A DNA stretch of 64,000 bases. Origin: an uncultured Arsenicibacter sp. GTDB taxonomy: Bacteria; Bacteroidota; Bacteroidia; Cytophagales; Spirosomataceae. The first letter of the stretch is position 1. Each line of letters opens with the position of its first letter. The stretch covers positions 28,107 through 92,106 of the forward strand of contig NZ_CAMFHL010000002.1 in NCBI RefSeq assembly GCF_945952095.1, given 5' to 3'. Of the stretch, positions 1 through 8,514 are shown in pieces. The translations under genes were made by a program, and so were the position numbers. Under the pieces are notes generated by a model. That model saw only the letters and a program-made list of their open reading frames with translations, ran no database searches and was not told where the DNA came from.

Positions 1-1525
1 TCTTTGTATTGGAAACCCCCACCAGACACACTTTCAGCAGGCGTTCGGTACGGAGATACTCAAACTGGTCACGGATCTGACGGAGTAAGGTGCTGCCAAT
101 CAGACCGGTACCAACCAGATACAGGTTCAGTACCCGCGCTTCCGACTGGAAAAAGACGTTGTGAATGGCGTTGAGGGCCTTCGACAGGTTATTTTTATTG
201 ATAACCACTGAGATATTGATCTCCGACGACCCCTGGGCAACGGCCACGATATTGACCCCGTTTTTACCCAGTACCGAAAACAGCTTACCGGCGATCCCCG
301 ACGATTTTTTCATCCCTTCACCAACCGTTGCAATCACCGACAGGTCGCGTTCGATGGTGATGTTGTCGATGTGGCCGTGAGCAACTTCAACCGAAAATTC
401 ATCGTCCAGAATCGCTTTAACGCGTTCGGCCGATTTCGGGTCAATGGCAAAACAGATTGAGTGCTCCGACGAAGCCTGAGAAATCAGGATGACGCTGATG
501 CGGTAGCGGGCCAGTACGCCAAACAGTTTGGCCGATACCCCGGCTACCCCGATCATACCGGAGCCCTGCACGTTAACCAGCGCAATATCATCGATCGAAC
601 TGATACCGGTGATGGTATACTGCCGGCGCTCGGCGGTGCGGCTGACGACCGTACCCTCATGCGTCGGGTTGAAGGTATTCAGCACCCGTACCGGAATATT
701 CCGGGCAAATGCCGGTTGCAGGCTGGGCGGGTAAATCACCTTGGCACCGAAATGGCTCAGTTCCATAGCCTCGGCGTAGGTGATGGTCGGGATATTGAAG
801 GCGTTGGGCACCTTGCGTGGGTCGGCCGTCATCATGCCGTCCACATCGGTCCAGATATCGATGATATCTGCGTTCAGAGCCGCCCCAATGATGGAGGCTG
901 TATAGTCAGAACCACCGCGTCCGAGCGTGGTCGTTTCTCCTTTTTCTGTAGAAGCAATAAAGCCCGTAATCAGTTGCAGTGCCGTTGATTTGGCGAAATA
1001 CTCCTGAATCAGCTGATTCGTCAGGGTATAGTTTACTTCAGCGTGACCGAACTGATCGTCTGTTTTGATGATTGTCCGGGCGTCGCAGAACTGGGCAGAT
1101 ACCCCGCGGCTTTTAAGGCATTCGGTGATGACAACCGTTGACAGCCGTTCGCCGAAGCTCGTGATCAGGTCAAGCGTCCGTGCCGACAGTTCCCGGATCA
1201 GGGAAACGCCCCGCAACAAATCTTCGAGTTCGTTGATAACGCCCCGGATACCGGCAAATACCTTGCTCTGCTCTTTTACCGGAATCAGCGCCTTCACGAC
1301 ATTGAAATGGCGGTCTTCGATCCGCCGTACCAGTTCCGAATAGTCGGTGTTGCCGTTGGTTGCCATCCGGCCGATCTCAATCAGCTGGTTGGTCACCCCG
1401 CCCATGGCCGAGAAGACTACAGCAATGTCCGAATCGTTCCGGCGGTGCTCTTCAATGATATTGATAACCTGCTTAATGCTCTCTACTGAGCCAACCGATG
1501 TTCCGCCAAATTTAAGTACGTTCAT
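1..1525 (-). CDS. thrA: Bifunctional aspartokinase / homoserine dehydrogenase, N-terminal part (cut by window edge)
   Basis: The reading frame starts at the ATG at 1525 and runs off the left edge. It begins with the aspartokinase phosphate-binding motif KFGGTS (residues 5-10). Two ACT-like regulatory segments follow, the second around GKLFSVLGKNGVNIV. Near residue 480 a Rossmann GTGLIG motif starts a homoserine dehydrogenase domain, so this is the ThrA-type fusion and not a stand-alone LysC. It phosphorylates aspartate and reduces aspartate semialdehyde in Thr/Met/Lys synthesis. The ACT segments suggest allosteric control by threonine, as known for the family. About 300 C-terminal residues lie outside the window. 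Fusion call is firm; effector specificity is inferred. Confidence 0.93.
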   Translation of the reverse strand, partial: MNVLKFGGTSVGSVESIKQVINIIEEHRRNDSDIAVVFSAMGGVTNQLIEIGRMATNGNTDYSELVRRIEDRHFNVVKALIPVKEQSKVFAGIRGVINELEDLLRGVSLIRELSARTLDLITSFGERLSTVVITECLKSRGVSAQFCDARTIIKTDDQFGHAEVNYTLTNQLIQEYFAKSTALQLITGFIASTEKGETTTLGRGGSDYTASIIGAALNADIIDIWTDVDGMMTADPRKVPNAFNIPTITYAEAMELSHFGAKVIYPPSLQPAFARNIPVRVLNTFNPTHEGTVVSRTAERRQYTITGISSIDDIALVNVQGSGMIGVAGVSAKLFGVLARYRISVILISQASSEHSICFAIDPKSAERVKAILDDEFSVEVAHGHIDNITIERDLSVIATVGEGMKKSSGIAGKLFSVLGKNGVNIVAVAQGSSEINISVVINKNNLSKALNAIHNVFFQSEARVLNLYLVGTGLIGSTLLRQIRDQFEYLRTERLLKVCLVGVSNTK

Positions 1526-1533
1526 GCAGTGGG

Positions 1534-1565
1534 GAATAATAGAATGACTGAATGATAGAATGGCC
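1534..1565. repeat. Octamer array upstream of thrA
   Basis: Four head-to-tail 8-bp units of the form GAATnnnn (GAATAATA, GAATGACT, GAATGATA, GAATGGCC) lie just upstream of the thrA start. The period is exactly 8. The same kind of degenerate iterated word recurs in other intergenic gaps of the window. Confidence 0.6.
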
Positions 1566-1680
1566 GGGGTTAAGTTGGTCTATCAATGTTGGTAAACCAG
1601 ATGGTTAGCAATCGCCGGCATTCAAAACTTTGGTGCGCAAAGATAGCGGAAAAAGGAGAGGTAGGTTCGTCAACCGGCGG

Positions 1681-2061
1681 TTAGTTTCCGGATAAAGCGG
1701 CAATGCACTCAATTTCGACCAGGCAGCCGTAGTGCAGCGGACCCACCGGCACAATGGCGCGGGCAGGCCGGTGGTCGCCCATGATGCGGGCATAGACCTC
1801 ATTTACAGCGGGCCAGAAGGCAATGTCGCTGATGTAAATGGTTGTTTTCAGGACGTGCTGCAAGTCGCTGCCGCCGGCTTTCAGGACGGCTTCCATGTTG
1901 CGCAGACATAGTTCGGTTTGTTCTTCCAGCGTACCTAACTGAATAGCGCCCTGGTTGTCGACAGGCAGCTGGCCGGAAACATACACGGTATTGTTATGCA
2001 CCATCGCCGGTGCATAATGGCCCTTCGGACGGGGCTGATCGGGCAGGTAAATGGCTTGCAT
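1681..2061 (-). CDS. ridA: RidA family (YjgF/YER057c/UK114) enamine/imine deaminase
   Basis: A 126-residue protein of normal family length. The N-terminal YVSGQ segment and the C-terminal signature around residues 103-120 (PARAIVPVGP followed by VEIECIA), including the conserved Arg that binds the carboxylate of 2-iminoacids, identify RidA. The family hydrolyses reactive 2-aminoacrylate and related imines released by PLP enzymes. It follows the M16 peptidase gene on the same strand and precedes thrA. Alternative: a RidA paralogue with a different substrate, which sequence alone cannot exclude. Confidence 0.9.
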   Translation of the reverse strand: MQAIYLPDQPRPKGHYAPAMVHNNTVYVSGQLPVDNQGAIQLGTLEEQTELCLRNMEAVLKAGGSDLQHVLKTTIYISDIAFWPAVNEVYARIMGDHRPARAIVPVGPLHYGCLVEIECIAALSGN

Positions 2062-2076
2062 AAAGGGTTGTTTATG

Positions 2077-2121
2077 GACAGGATTACGGGATTACCTGAT
2101 GTTAATGCCTGTAATCCTGTC
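2077..2121. repeat. Inverted repeat built from AGGATTAC-type words
   Basis: Perfect 11-bp arms GACAGGATTAC (2077-2087) and GTAATCCTGTC (2111-2121) separated by 23 bp. The left side also iterates the word ACAGGATT/ACGGGATT with period 8. The same words recur at 63391-63505. It sits between the M16 peptidase stop and the ridA start. Confidence 0.7.
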
Positions 2122-2145
2122 AGAAAGAGTTTTGACGGTTCAGCC

Positions 2146-3390
2146 TTAATTAGCCGACCGGCGATAGAACATGGTTGAGCAGTTGTCGGGCCGGAGCACG
2201 TCCTGCGCCATACTGCGGAGTGTATCCGGCGTAATGGCCTGAATACGGGCAGCTTCCTCGTTGACCAGACTCGCGTCGCCGGCATTGGCCGCATAGGCCA
2301 GATTCATAGCACGGTTGAGCAGCTCAACTTCAGAGAAAACCAGCGTTGCTTCCGCCTGATTTTTTACCTTCGTTATTTCTTCTTCCGCAATGGTTTCGCT
2401 GACCAGGGTCCGGATGGCGCTGTCAACGGCATCGTTAGCTTCTTCCAGCGAAACCCCGTCATTGAGCGTGCCTTGCACAATCATCAGCCCAGGGTCAAGC
2501 GAGGCCGTGATGTGGGCCGAAATGTTGTTGAACAGCGGCGTATCGCGCAGCAGTTTCTGATACAGGCGCGATGACTTGCCGCGACCGAGTATATCGCTCA
2601 GCAAATCGGCGTTGTAGAAGCCGGTATCGAAACGGCCGGGCATGTGCCAGACCTTATACAGGGCATTCAGCGGCACGTTGTCAGCGGTAGTTTCCAGAAA
2701 ACGGGCCTGTGTCTGGCGGGGCTCCTGCGGCAGCCGGCGTACATACGGCGTACCGGCCGGAATGGGTTCAAACCACTTTTTACAGAGCTGTTTTACTTCC
2801 TCGACAGTAACGTTACCGGCCACTACCAGAATGGCATTGTTGGGTAGGTAGTACTTGAAAAAGAACGCCTTCACATCGTCCATCGTCGCCTCTTCGATGT
2901 GACTGATGTCTTTGCCGATCGTTGCCCACCGGTAAGGATGGTGGGTATACGCCAGCGGGCGGAGCTTGAGCCATACATCGCCGTAGGGCTGATTCAGGTA
3001 CCGCTGCTTAAATTCTTCGATGACTACTTTCTGCTGCACATCCAGCACCTGCGGATCAAACGACAGACTCAGCATCCGGTCCGACTCGAGCCAGAAAGCG
3101 GTTTCGAGGTTGGCCGCCGGAAGCGTAATGTAGTAGTTCGTGATGTCGGGACTGGTAAAGGCGTTGTTTTCGCCCCCTACTTTCTGCAGCGGCTCATCGT
3201 AGCTCTGGATGTGTTTCGACCCGCCGAACATCAGGTGTTCAAACAGGTGAGCAAACCCCGTACGGGCAGGGTCTTCATCACGGGACCCGACATTATATAA
3301 AATATTGACAGCGGCCATGGGGGTACTGGCGTCTTCGTGGACGTAGACCTGCAAGCCGTTCTCTAAAACGAAGTGTTCGTAGTGGATCAT
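2146..3390 (-). CDS. M16 family zinc metallopeptidase (single module)
   Basis: 414 residues, the size of one M16 half-enzyme (two of the four usual domains). The inverted zinc motif HLFEH is at residues 48-52, and the third ligand is probably one of the glutamates in VVIEEF near 125-126. There is no signal peptide: the protein starts directly with the fold (FVLENGLQVYVHED), which suggests a cytoplasmic or unusually exported form, unlike the second M16 gene at 59.5 kb. The C-terminal half (LYQKLLRDTPLF region) is the family's inactive lobe. It may work as a homodimer. Substrate unknown. Confidence 0.9.
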   Translation of the reverse strand: MIHYEHFVLENGLQVYVHEDASTPMAAVNILYNVGSRDEDPARTGFAHLFEHLMFGGSKHIQSYDEPLQKVGGENNAFTSPDITNYYITLPAANLETAFWLESDRMLSLSFDPQVLDVQQKVVIEEFKQRYLNQPYGDVWLKLRPLAYTHHPYRWATIGKDISHIEEATMDDVKAFFFKYYLPNNAILVVAGNVTVEEVKQLCKKWFEPIPAGTPYVRRLPQEPRQTQARFLETTADNVPLNALYKVWHMPGRFDTGFYNADLLSDILGRGKSSRLYQKLLRDTPLFNNISAHITASLDPGLMIVQGTLNDGVSLEEANDAVDSAIRTLVSETIAEEEITKVKNQAEATLVFSEVELLNRAMNLAYAANAGDASLVNEEAARIQAITPDTLRSMAQDVLRPDNCSTMFYRRSAN

Positions 3391-3460
3391 TGTAAACTAT
3401 TCAGACAAAGGTGTCGTTACTAAGACCGGAGTCAGCAAATGTAAAGCCTTCCTGCCAGTA

Positions 3461-4570
3461 ATGAAACGATTTTTTCTGTTCTTATCATTGATTTTCCCTG
3501 TCCTGTCTCACGGACAGATTATGACTGATCCTGCTCTTCAGCAATCTATTCAGAAAACGCTCGACAATATATACAGCTATGATTTTGCGGAGGCCGATGT
3601 GCAGTTGAAACAGCTGCGGGCACGGTATCCTAACCATCCGGTCGGCCCGATTTTACAGGCGACAAGGTTACAGTGGCAGTATTTACCGATAAAAGATAAT
3701 GCAGCGGCATCGGCCCAGTTTATACAGGCCTGTAACCAGGCACTGGCCAGTGCGCAGAAGATGATCGAAAAAGACAGCGATGCTCCGGAAGGTGTTTTCT
3801 TTGCCCTGACCGCGCACAGTTATCTGGCCCTGAAGCTCTACAATGAAGGGGAAACGATGAAGGCTGTCAATGAGGCGAAAAAGGCGTATAACTATATGCG
3901 TCAGGGCTTTAAGCTGATGGAAAAGAACCCTGAGTTTTACTTCACAACGGGACTGTACAATTACTATGTTGAGCGGTTTCCGATGGATCATCCGATTGTG
4001 AAGCCGGTCATGCTGTTTTTTCAGGACGGGGATATGGCGCTCGGGCTCCGGCAGATGGATGTGGCCAGTAAACGGGCTGTTTTTACGCGGATTGAGACCT
4101 GTTTTTACCTGTCGCACATTTATCTGGAGCATGAAAGCCAGTTTGCGAAGGCGGCCGTTTACGCAAAACAGCTGGCTGAGAAACACCCGCAAAATGCACT
4201 TTTTGTCATTCGGTATGCCGAAAGCCTGCTGCTGGCCGGCCGGTATGATGAAGCCGCCGAATGGCTGGACCGCTTAAAAGACCTGCGCCATAAATTTGTG
4301 CCGATGCCGGCAAAAGTGCTCGAAGCGATGTTGCTCGAAAAAAACGAACGGAAGGATGCTGAGGCGGCAGCTCTGTATCAGGCTGCGCTGAAAATGCCGT
4401 ACTACGATAATTATACGAAAGAATATTACGCCTTTGCCAACGCCGGCCTTGCCCGTATTGCCATCCGTGCCAACGACCGCAGCAAAGCCAAAGCCTTTTA
4501 CAAAAAAGCCCTCGACTACGCCGAGTACAAATCAACCATCCGCGAAGCGAAAGGCTTTATTAAAGAGTGA
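3461..4570 (+). CDS. Secreted TPR-repeat protein of unknown function
   Basis: 369 residues starting at an ATG followed by a clear signal peptide (hydrophobic residues 5-16, cleavage likely near HGQ). The mature part is alpha-helical with degenerate tetratricopeptide units, visible as AxxxYxxAL and AxxYAKQLAEKHP-like segments around residues 100-130, 225-245 and 330-355. No catalytic motif is seen. It is divergently arranged with the M16 peptidase. The last codons and TGA stop fall inside the octamer array that follows. Probably a periplasmic scaffold, but the function is not identified. Confidence 0.75.
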   Translation: MKRFFLFLSLIFPVLSHGQIMTDPALQQSIQKTLDNIYSYDFAEADVQLKQLRARYPNHPVGPILQATRLQWQYLPIKDNAAASAQFIQACNQALASAQKMIEKDSDAPEGVFFALTAHSYLALKLYNEGETMKAVNEAKKAYNYMRQGFKLMEKNPEFYFTTGLYNYYVERFPMDHPIVKPVMLFFQDGDMALGLRQMDVASKRAVFTRIETCFYLSHIYLEHESQFAKAAVYAKQLAEKHPQNALFVIRYAESLLLAGRYDEAAEWLDRLKDLRHKFVPMPAKVLEAMLLEKNERKDAEAAALYQAALKMPYYDNYTKEYYAFANAGLARIAIRANDRSKAKAFYKKALDYAEYKSTIREAKGFIKE

Positions 4571-4685
4571 AAGAATGAAAGAGATAAAGAGCGAAAGGGT
4601 GTTTGACGCAGGTTTATCGCGAAGCGTCCACTCTTTCACTGCTTCGGCGGGCCGCTCTTTCACTCTTTCGCACTTTCACTCTTTA
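4561..4685. repeat. Inverted pair of GAGTGAAA octamer arrays
   Basis: The left array (4564-4603) repeats GAGTGAAA, GAATGAAA, GAGATAAA, GAGCGAAA with period 8. The right array, read on the minus strand, repeats GAGTGAAA, GTGCGAAA, GAGTGAAA. Perfect 13-bp outer arms TAAAGAGTGAAAG (4561-4573) and its complement (4673-4685) bracket a GC-rich centre. The left arm contains the stop codon of the TPR gene, and the right arm ends one base before the dnaX stop codon. It lies between convergent genes, so a bidirectional transcription terminator is possible. Confidence 0.75.
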
Positions 4686-4686
4686 A

Positions 4687-6564
4687 TCAAAAGTCCACGT
4701 CAAGATTCAGGGCGTTGCGCAGATCGAGGAGGGCAGGGTTTTTGGCGGCCAGGTAATTGAACCGATCCTGCGGGGTATAAATCATTTTTTTCGTGTCGGG
4801 CACAACCACACGGTGTTCGACCTGGATTTGCTTGTTCTGCAACTGATCGCGCAGGTAGGCAAGTAGCTCCGGTTTCAGATCGACCATCAGGTTTGCCTGG
4901 ATGTTGTTGTCCAGCGCAATATGTACCGTTGTCCCATCCAGCGTGATCTCCCGGTTAAAAATCAGCGCTTCCGACATGGAGTCGAACTGCTGCTTGCGCA
5001 GCTGGGCAAAGGCATGCCACGTCTGTTGAAGCTGTTCAAAGCCGAACGGTTTGTCGGGGCGGCTGTTCGAGAGGCTCTGCTGTTCAACCTGTTGCTGCTC
5101 GGCAACCTGCGGTTTACTGCTCAGGCTTACTGTTGACCGAAGCCGGCTGCTGGCCGGCCGCTGAATAACGGGTTTCTCCATGACTGGCCTCTCTGCTACG
5201 GCAACCGTAGCGGAGACCACATTGCTGGCGACGACCTGGTCAGCTACCACCACCGCCGGTTTACCGGCTGCATATCCATTAACGGGCTCACTGGTATAGC
5301 CGGTTGGCGGGGCCGGAGCGGGTGTCGGCGAGGCTACGGCGTGACCATTGTCATTTTTTTTTTCGGCGGCTGCCGGAACAGCTACCGTCGACAGATCGGC
5401 TGCCGCGATGGTTGCCCCGCCCGAAGAGCCGTTGAGCGGTAGCTCAGGCATGGCATCCCAGTTAAGCACATGGCGCAGGTTGGCCAGTTTCATCAGGCAC
5501 AGTTCAACGTGCAGACGCTGATCCTTCGCCTGTTTGTAGTTCATATCCCCCTGCCCGCCGATGCTCAGCGCCGACAGCAGAAACGACATCGGGGCATTGG
5601 CCGACTGTGCCAGGTATTTGGCCTTGACCGTTTCGGTTACCTGCAACAGCTGTACGGTTGCCGAATCCTTGCAGACCAGTAAATCGCGGAAGTGGCGGCT
5701 GAGGCCAACCACAAACTGATGGGCATCGAAGCCTTTCCGCAGAATCTCGTCGAGGGTCAGCAGCGTCTGTGTCAGGTTGCCTTCGAGGAGCGCATCGGTG
5801 AGCCGGAAGTAGTAGTCGTAATCGAGAATGTGCAGGTTATCGAGCACTTCCTTGTAGCGCAGCGTCCGGTCGGTCGAGAACGTAACGTTCAGGTCGAACA
5901 TCGACAGCGCGTCCCGGAGTCCGCCGTCGGCTTTCTGGGCAATGAGCTCAAGGGCGTCGTATTCTACCGAAATTTCTTCTTTCTGCGCAATGTGGCCAAG
6001 GTGGTCGGCAATGTCTTTTGGCTGAATCCGGTTAAAGTCAAAAATCTGGCAGCGCGACAGGATCGTCGGCAGGATTTTGTGCTTTTCCGTGGTGGCCAGA
6101 ATAAAAATCGCGTAGGAGGGAGGTTCTTCCAGCGTTTTCAGGAAGGCGTTAAAGGCCGCCTGCGACAGCATGTGCACCTCATCGATGATATAAATCTTGT
6201 ATTGTCCCGACTGGGGCGGATAGCGGACCTGATCAATCAGGTTCCGGATATCTTCGACCGAGTTGTTGGAAGCAGCATCCAGTTCGTGGATGTTAAACGA
6301 CGCATTCTGCTTGAAACTCACGCAGGAATCGCATTCGTCGCAGGCTTCAATGTCGGGAGTAAGATTCTGGCAGTTGATGGTTTTGGCCAGAATCCGGGCA
6401 CAGGTGGTTTTACCAACACCCCGTGGACCGCAAAACAAGAACGCCTGAGCTAAGTGATTGGTACGGATAGCATTACGAAGCGTTGTTGTAATATGCTCCT
6501 GCCCGACTACGGTATCGAAGGTGGCAGGACGGTACTTGCGGGCGGAGACCACGAAATTTTCCAT
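4687..6564 (-). CDS. dnaX: DNA polymerase III subunit gamma/tau
   Basis: 625 residues. Walker A GPRGVGKT at 46-53, zinc-module cysteines at 65, 75, 78 and 81, Walker B IIDEV at 126-130, and the SRC sensor motif at 170-172 identify the clamp-loader ATPase. Domain III follows, then a long Ala/Val/Pro-rich linker (about residues 385-500). A C-terminal domain (about 505-625) probably contacts polymerase alpha. The start MENFVVSARKYRP is the canonical family start. I did not find an obvious frameshift signal producing a short gamma form. It is convergent with the TPR gene and divergent from ispF. Confidence 0.96.
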   Translation of the reverse strand: MENFVVSARKYRPATFDTVVGQEHITTTLRNAIRTNHLAQAFLFCGPRGVGKTTCARILAKTINCQNLTPDIEACDECDSCVSFKQNASFNIHELDAASNNSVEDIRNLIDQVRYPPQSGQYKIYIIDEVHMLSQAAFNAFLKTLEEPPSYAIFILATTEKHKILPTILSRCQIFDFNRIQPKDIADHLGHIAQKEEISVEYDALELIAQKADGGLRDALSMFDLNVTFSTDRTLRYKEVLDNLHILDYDYYFRLTDALLEGNLTQTLLTLDEILRKGFDAHQFVVGLSRHFRDLLVCKDSATVQLLQVTETVKAKYLAQSANAPMSFLLSALSIGGQGDMNYKQAKDQRLHVELCLMKLANLRHVLNWDAMPELPLNGSSGGATIAAADLSTVAVPAAAEKKNDNGHAVASPTPAPAPPTGYTSEPVNGYAAGKPAVVVADQVVASNVVSATVAVAERPVMEKPVIQRPASSRLRSTVSLSSKPQVAEQQQVEQQSLSNSRPDKPFGFEQLQQTWHAFAQLRKQQFDSMSEALIFNREITLDGTTVHIALDNNIQANLMVDLKPELLAYLRDQLQNKQIQVEHRVVVPDTKKMIYTPQDRFNYLAAKNPALLDLRNALNLDVDF

Positions 6565-6568
6565 ACAC

Positions 6569-6600
6569 CAAAATTAATACTTTGGGGGCGGCTTTTCAAA
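6569..6600 (-). promoter_or_regulatory. Bacteroidota-type promoter of dnaX
   Basis: On the minus strand, TTTG (6600-6597), a 20-bp spacer and TAATTTTG (6576-6569) match the Bacteroidota -33/-7 consensus TTTG / TAnnTTTG. The -7 box ends only 4 bp before the dnaX ATG, so the transcript would be nearly leaderless. Confidence 0.6.
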
Positions 6601-6678
6601 TCAGATTGAGCCGCAGTGACGAACGGAGGGGTACGGAAATGTGTATTTTTGCGGCTTATTCATTGCAACTGATTTACT

Positions 6679-7158
6679 ATGAAAATACGGGTCGGACAGG
6701 GATACGATGTCCATAAACTGGTAGAAGGCCATCCATTCTGGCTGGGCGGCATACAGATTGAGCACACACACGGCGCTTACGGCCACTCTGACGCCGATGT
6801 GGTTTGTCATGTCCTCTGCGATGCGCTGCTCGGCGCGGCCAACATGCGGAATATCGGCTACCATTTTTCGGATAAGGACCCGCGCTGGAAAGGCGTTGAC
6901 AGCAAGGTACTGCTGGCCGAAGTCTTGCGGATGGTCCGCGAAGCAGGCTACGAAGTGTCCAACGTTGATGTAACGGTGGTCTTGCAGGAGCCGAAGCTGA
7001 ACCCGCACATTCCGGCGATGAAAGCCTGTCTGTCGGGGGTGATGCAGATTCCGGAGGAAGATATTTCAATTAAGGCGACCACCTCGGAGCACCTGGGGTT
7101 CGTCGGCCGCAAAGAAGGCATTGCCGCCCACTGCGTGGCGCTGATTGTGAAGGAATAG
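6679..7158 (+). CDS. ispF: 2-C-methyl-D-erythritol 2,4-cyclodiphosphate synthase
   Basis: 159 residues, typical length. Metal ligands Asp10, His12 (GYDVH) and His44 (HSDADVVCH) and the C-terminal KATTSEHLGFVGRKEG signature are intact. The enzyme cyclises CDP-methylerythritol 2-phosphate in the MEP isoprenoid pathway in the cytoplasm. A -7-like TATTTTTG lies at 6644-6651, 27 bp before the start. It is a single gene between dnaX and an inverted repeat. Confidence 0.97.
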   Translation: MKIRVGQGYDVHKLVEGHPFWLGGIQIEHTHGAYGHSDADVVCHVLCDALLGAANMRNIGYHFSDKDPRWKGVDSKVLLAEVLRMVREAGYEVSNVDVTVVLQEPKLNPHIPAMKACLSGVMQIPEEDISIKATTSEHLGFVGRKEGIAAHCVALIVKE

Positions 7159-7198
7159 CGGATGGATGATCTGGATGGCTGATACTGGATACTGAGGG

Positions 7199-7261
7199 AG
7201 TGGTGGCACGACTGGTATTTTATTGGCCAAATGCCAGCCACGGACCAGTCGTGCCACCACT
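7199..7261. repeat. Perfect 18-bp inverted repeat
   Basis: Arms AGTGGTGGCACGACTGGT (7199-7216) and its exact complement (7244-7261), with a 27-bp spacer that itself contains TTGGCCAA. The ten-base core TGGTGGCACG occurs again as a hairpin inside the aag coding region at 10977-11002. It follows ispF after a stretch of iterated GGATG/CTGATACT words. It could be a terminator-like or REP-like element; there is no U-tract. Confidence 0.7.
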
Positions 7262-7353
7262 AACCCCACACGTAGAGACTAATATACCTCTGGCAGATAC
7301 CGCCCTTCAAAACGAAAAAAATAGTATTTTGCTCCTTGTTAACTGCTCAAAAC

Positions 7354-8475
7354 ATGATGTACCGTCTATTGCTGCTTTGCTTACTGTCGGCAGCCTGCTC
7401 GGCTCAGACAACCCAACAGCCGATTGAACAACCCCTTGGTTTCGAAGAATACGATCCCGTCTCAACCCTGAAAGTCCCTGAGCACAAGCTGACAAAGGCT
7501 AAATTTCCGTTTATTGATGTACACAATCATCAGGGGAATATGGATGCCGCGAGCCTGAAAAACCTGCTTCAGGACATGGATAAGCTGAACTTACAGGTGA
7601 TGGTGAACCTCAGCGGCCGGGGATGGGGCGCTGAAGAAGCAAGTACCAAATTCTTTAATGATGCGGTAAGCAGCATTCGGGCGAACAGCCCGAAACGGTT
7701 TATTCTATTCACCAACATTCTGTTTGGGGGTATCGGGAAACCGGGCTGGACAGAAGAGGCGGTAAAACAACTGGAAGCGGATGTAAAAAACGGTGCACAG
7801 GGTCTGAAAATCTATAAGAGCCTGGGTCTGAATGTAAAAGACAGCAATGGCAAGCGGGTGGCCGTTGATGATCCGCGGCTGGACCCGATCTGGGCCAAAT
7901 GCGGTGAGCTCGGCATTCCGGTCCTGATTCATACGGCCGATCCCAAGTCGTTCTGGGATCCGATGGACCGCTACAACGAGCGTTGGCTGGAACTGAAGCT
8001 GCATCCGGGCCGCCGCCGCGGGGCGAATGATCCGGTGCCCTGGGATAAACTGCTTACGGAGCAGCACAGTGTGTTCCGTAAACACCCGAAAACAACGTTT
8101 ATCAATGCGCACATGGGCTGGTATCCGAACGATCTGGCAAAACTGGACAGCGTGATGAAGGTATACCCGAATACGCTGGTCGAAATCGGGGCGGTAATTG
8201 CCGAACTGGGCCGTCAGCCACGGGCCGCAAAGAAGTTCTTCGAGAAATATCAGGACCGGATTCTGTTCGGAAAAGACTCATGGGTGCCGTCGGAGTACGC
8301 CACGTATTTCCGCGTGCTGGAGACGGAAGATGAATACTTCCCGTACCACAAGAAATACCATGCGTTCTGGCGCATGTACGGCATGGGGCTGCCGGACAGT
8401 ATCCTGAAAAAGGTGTATTACAAAAACGCACTTCGGATCATCCCGAATATCGACAAAAGCCAGTTCCCTGACTGA
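7354..8475 (+). CDS. Secreted or lipid-anchored amidohydrolase family protein
   Basis: About 373 residues from the ATG at 7354; a TTG 18 bp upstream is also in frame but less likely. The N-terminus is a signal sequence ending LLSAACSAQ: either a non-canonical lipobox at Cys15 or signal-peptidase I cleavage. The metal site starts with DVHNH (His57, His59). It continues with LIHT near 200, INAHMGW near 255 and FGKDSW near 310, an amidohydrolase-2-type TIM barrel in which Asp of FGKD is the usual catalytic base. Substrate unknown. The dipeptide epimerase starts 39 bp downstream, so the two may be co-transcribed and act on peptides or their derivatives. Confidence 0.8.
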   Translation: MMYRLLLLCLLSAACSAQTTQQPIEQPLGFEEYDPVSTLKVPEHKLTKAKFPFIDVHNHQGNMDAASLKNLLQDMDKLNLQVMVNLSGRGWGAEEASTKFFNDAVSSIRANSPKRFILFTNILFGGIGKPGWTEEAVKQLEADVKNGAQGLKIYKSLGLNVKDSNGKRVAVDDPRLDPIWAKCGELGIPVLIHTADPKSFWDPMDRYNERWLELKLHPGRRRGANDPVPWDKLLTEQHSVFRKHPKTTFINAHMGWYPNDLAKLDSVMKVYPNTLVEIGAVIAELGRQPRAAKKFFEKYQDRILFGKDSWVPSEYATYFRVLETEDEYFPYHKKYHAFWRMYGMGLPDSILKKVYYKNALRIIPNIDKSQFPD

Positions 8476-8514
8476 TTATAGGTTTGTTACTACGGCAACC
8501 TACCCGATTGATTT

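Noticed and set aside
5692..6453. 253-residue open frame on the plus strand opposite dnaX
   Set aside because: Exact antisense of the conserved ATPase domain of dnaX; Arg/Val/Gln-rich composition typical of a shadow frame and no family motif.
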